From the NCBI RefSeq assembly GCF_900496995.4, contig NC_044030.1, positions 80,640,017-80,704,016 of the forward strand: a DNA stretch of 64,000 bases, written 5' to 3'. The DNA comes from Aquila chrysaetos chrysaetos. Its lineage: Eukaryota; Chordata; Aves; Accipitriformes; Accipitridae. A program made the position numbers and the translations under genes. A model generated the notes under the pieces. That model was not told where the DNA came from, made no database searches, and was given only the letters and a program-made list of their open reading frames with translations. Below, piece by piece: positions 61,934-64,000 of this stretch. The stretch's first letter is position 1; the number at the start of each line of letters is the position of its first letter.

Positions 61934-64000
61934 ACTCTGACAATGATGGCTCACTTCACCACAGATCCCAGATGTTCTCATCCAGCTTGGTGCCATAACG
62001 TGCTGGAGATGGACAAAGATGTAAGATAGAATTTCATCGTGAGAGGTGCTTTAGTTAGGGGTTGCAGTACTGCATCCCAAGTTGACTTTTCTTCCTTTCG
62101 CTTTGTCTTCCCTTTTCTCTTTTTTTTTTTTTTTTTAAGAACAACATGTTTATTTACATTACATTACTTATCCTGTGAGTTTTATGGGGTTTGTTATCAT
62201 ATAACTACACTAAAAAGCTGAGGATTAAGAAGTAAAATCAGGAGTTATGTCTTTGGGGGAAAGTTACCTTTGTATTAAAAAAAAAAAAACACCGCAGAAA
62301 ATTGTCATAAAATAGTACATAAAACATTTTAAATAACTTATTAATAAGTAATACTTTCCAGCTGGCAATCTCTTCAGCAATAGAGTATAAAATATATATT
62401 TAGTGAAGAACTTAAAAAAAAACCTCAACACTTTGCAAACATAAAATTCTCTGTGTCAGTTCATATCATCTATCTTTAAAAACAAAAGAGTAGACAATAC
62501 ACATCTCTGGATAAAGGAGAAGTTCATCAACTCTTTAGACAAAGAACACCTTCCTTTTTTAAAGCCTTTGTTTAGGGCCAGTGAAAGGCAGCAGTTAAGT
62601 ATAAAACCCCTTGAAATCTAGTTCCTCACTTACCCATTGAGAAAGGACAGCACCAATAGCAACAATTAAGCTTTTCTTCACTTACACTCAGTAATAGTGT
62701 ATTCCTCAGTCTTTACACAGAATTTCAATGAGAGAAAGAATAATTAGATCCTGCTCTATTTCCCCTTTCTTTTCTTCTCTTCCCTCCACCATCAGTGATC
62801 TAGAGCAGGGCTTCTATAGTGCTTCTTGTGTGGCTGCTGTCAAAAGTATGATTTTTTTATGTGCAGTGAGCAGAACTTTCTACAGACCTGCCAACCACTC
62901 ATCATATGCTCATGTCCCTCTTTTTGCTACCAGAATGGGCTGAGTATGAACCAGTTGTGAGAGACAGAAATAGAAAGATTCTTTGTAAGTATCCATTCAG
63001 GTACACACTACACACTTGTTTGGATAGTATATGCAAGTCTTTTCTTCTGTGCACAAAATAAGGTGTACAAGTTTCTTTTAGGAAAGAGATAAAGCAAATA
63101 TTCATGTGAAAATGTATCCATACTCTATAGGTATCTGCAATCAATTCTCAATCATATACATGTAGTTTGTCCTAGCTGTGAAGTAACTGTGCCCTTGAGG
63201 CAGAGACTCCATCTGAGTTTGGGAATGATGCAAGACAAAGAATAGTTGATGTCAGTCATGATTGACTCATTTTCATACCCCTGTGACCCTTTTTTTACCA
63301 TGTTCTTTTCTTTTCATTTAGCTAGATGTTTTGATTCTAAGAGATATCCCAGCAATTTTGTAGTCAATGTTAATAGAAATCTGATAGTGATTTCACAGAA
63401 TACTTGATTTCCCCCACCATGTTTGTCAACCAAGAAGCAAAAACAATAATAAGCATTCTAAGTGGACAATTAGTGTTGATATTAAATTACTAAGAAAGAG
63501 AATATTTGCACAATAATGGTTGGTAATAATGTATGAGCTCTCCATGGGCTGCAGTGTGTTTACATAAACTACTCTGTGATAAATTTAAAGTTTCTTCTAA
63601 TAATTTATAAATATTATGCTATGACCTGCTTATTTTGATGTTTTGTTTGTTTATATGTATGCAGTGAATTAATTTAACATCTAGACTGTCAGGAAAGCCA
63701 CTCAGGAAAGTGGAGAAGGAATTTCTGATATACATATCCTGGTATACTCTCCATAACATAGAGAGGTCTTTTACAGAGATGTCCTATATCAGTCCTTTCC
63801 TAAGTCTGTCCAGGTATTTTTCTGGAATATCATTAGGTTTCTGAGGAGCTGAAAGTAACTGGGGGACCAGCAAATGCAGAGTCAAGCCAGTGTTAATGAA
63901 ACAATTGTAAATGCTTTGTGACACTCAGATGTCAACACCAAGCTGTAAGAATGTAGGATCAAGGAAGCCACGTTGAGGGGATTTTTTTTAAGGGCACATG
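61934..64000. other. Unrecognised unique sequence with homopolymers
   Basis: T17 at 62120-62136 and an A-run at about 62278-62289. The remainder to the window end is AT-rich and shows no gene or named repeat. Confidence 0.5.

Overview
The window reads as AT-rich vertebrate nuclear DNA from a bird. The evidence is the repeat content. There are CR1 non-LTR retrotransposon pieces, including the avian-type 3' end with a doubled ATTCTATG-like 8-mer. There are also three solo LTRs; two belong to a family I recognise as common in bird genomes (terminal TGTGATGGG, internal CTGCTCC/CGTGGG repeats). Old amniote-wide MIR-like repeats complete the picture. I cannot name the species. I found no protein-coding gene, rRNA, tRNA or CRISPR array. 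The open frames are short, often start at non-ATG codons, and the longest lie in GC-rich LTRs where stop codons are rare. The stretch is best described as a gene desert or the inside of a very large intron.

Layout. 1-10 kb: a diverged repeat family present as an inverted pair (263-400 and 1501-1658), simple repeats, and a MIR-like SINE (7684-7885). 10-11 kb: a decayed CR1 reverse-transcriptase fragment (+, 10218-10380) and, separately, a CR1 3' end (-, 10705-10932). 11-27 kb: mostly unrecognised unique sequence with homopolymers (A41 at 14966) and an (AAAC)n block. 27-38 kb: repeat-poor stretches that look like candidate conserved noncoding or enhancer sequence (27740-28190, 33190-33445, 36590-37050, 37900-38290), separated by unstable homopolymers (T19G15, G20). 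38-46 kb: unique sequence and an internally deleted CR1 (45046-45296). 46.9-47.8 kb: an 863-bp solo LTR with a perfect 5-bp target duplication (GTATC). 50.3-50.9 kb: a fossil of a non-CR1 LINE reverse transcriptase on the minus strand. 51.4-52.4 kb and 60.8-61.9 kb: two related minus-strand solo LTRs, the second with a perfect 5-bp duplication (ACCTT). The rest is unique sequence with simple repeats.

No genes act together here. What can be described is a layered record of retrotransposition: very old LINE and MIR-like fossils, then CR1, then younger ERV LTRs. The LTRs bring the only clear promoter and polyadenylation signals. I did not find a convincing new biological system. The most unusual items are the jockey-like LINE fossil and the hairpin-rich tandem array inside the LTRs.
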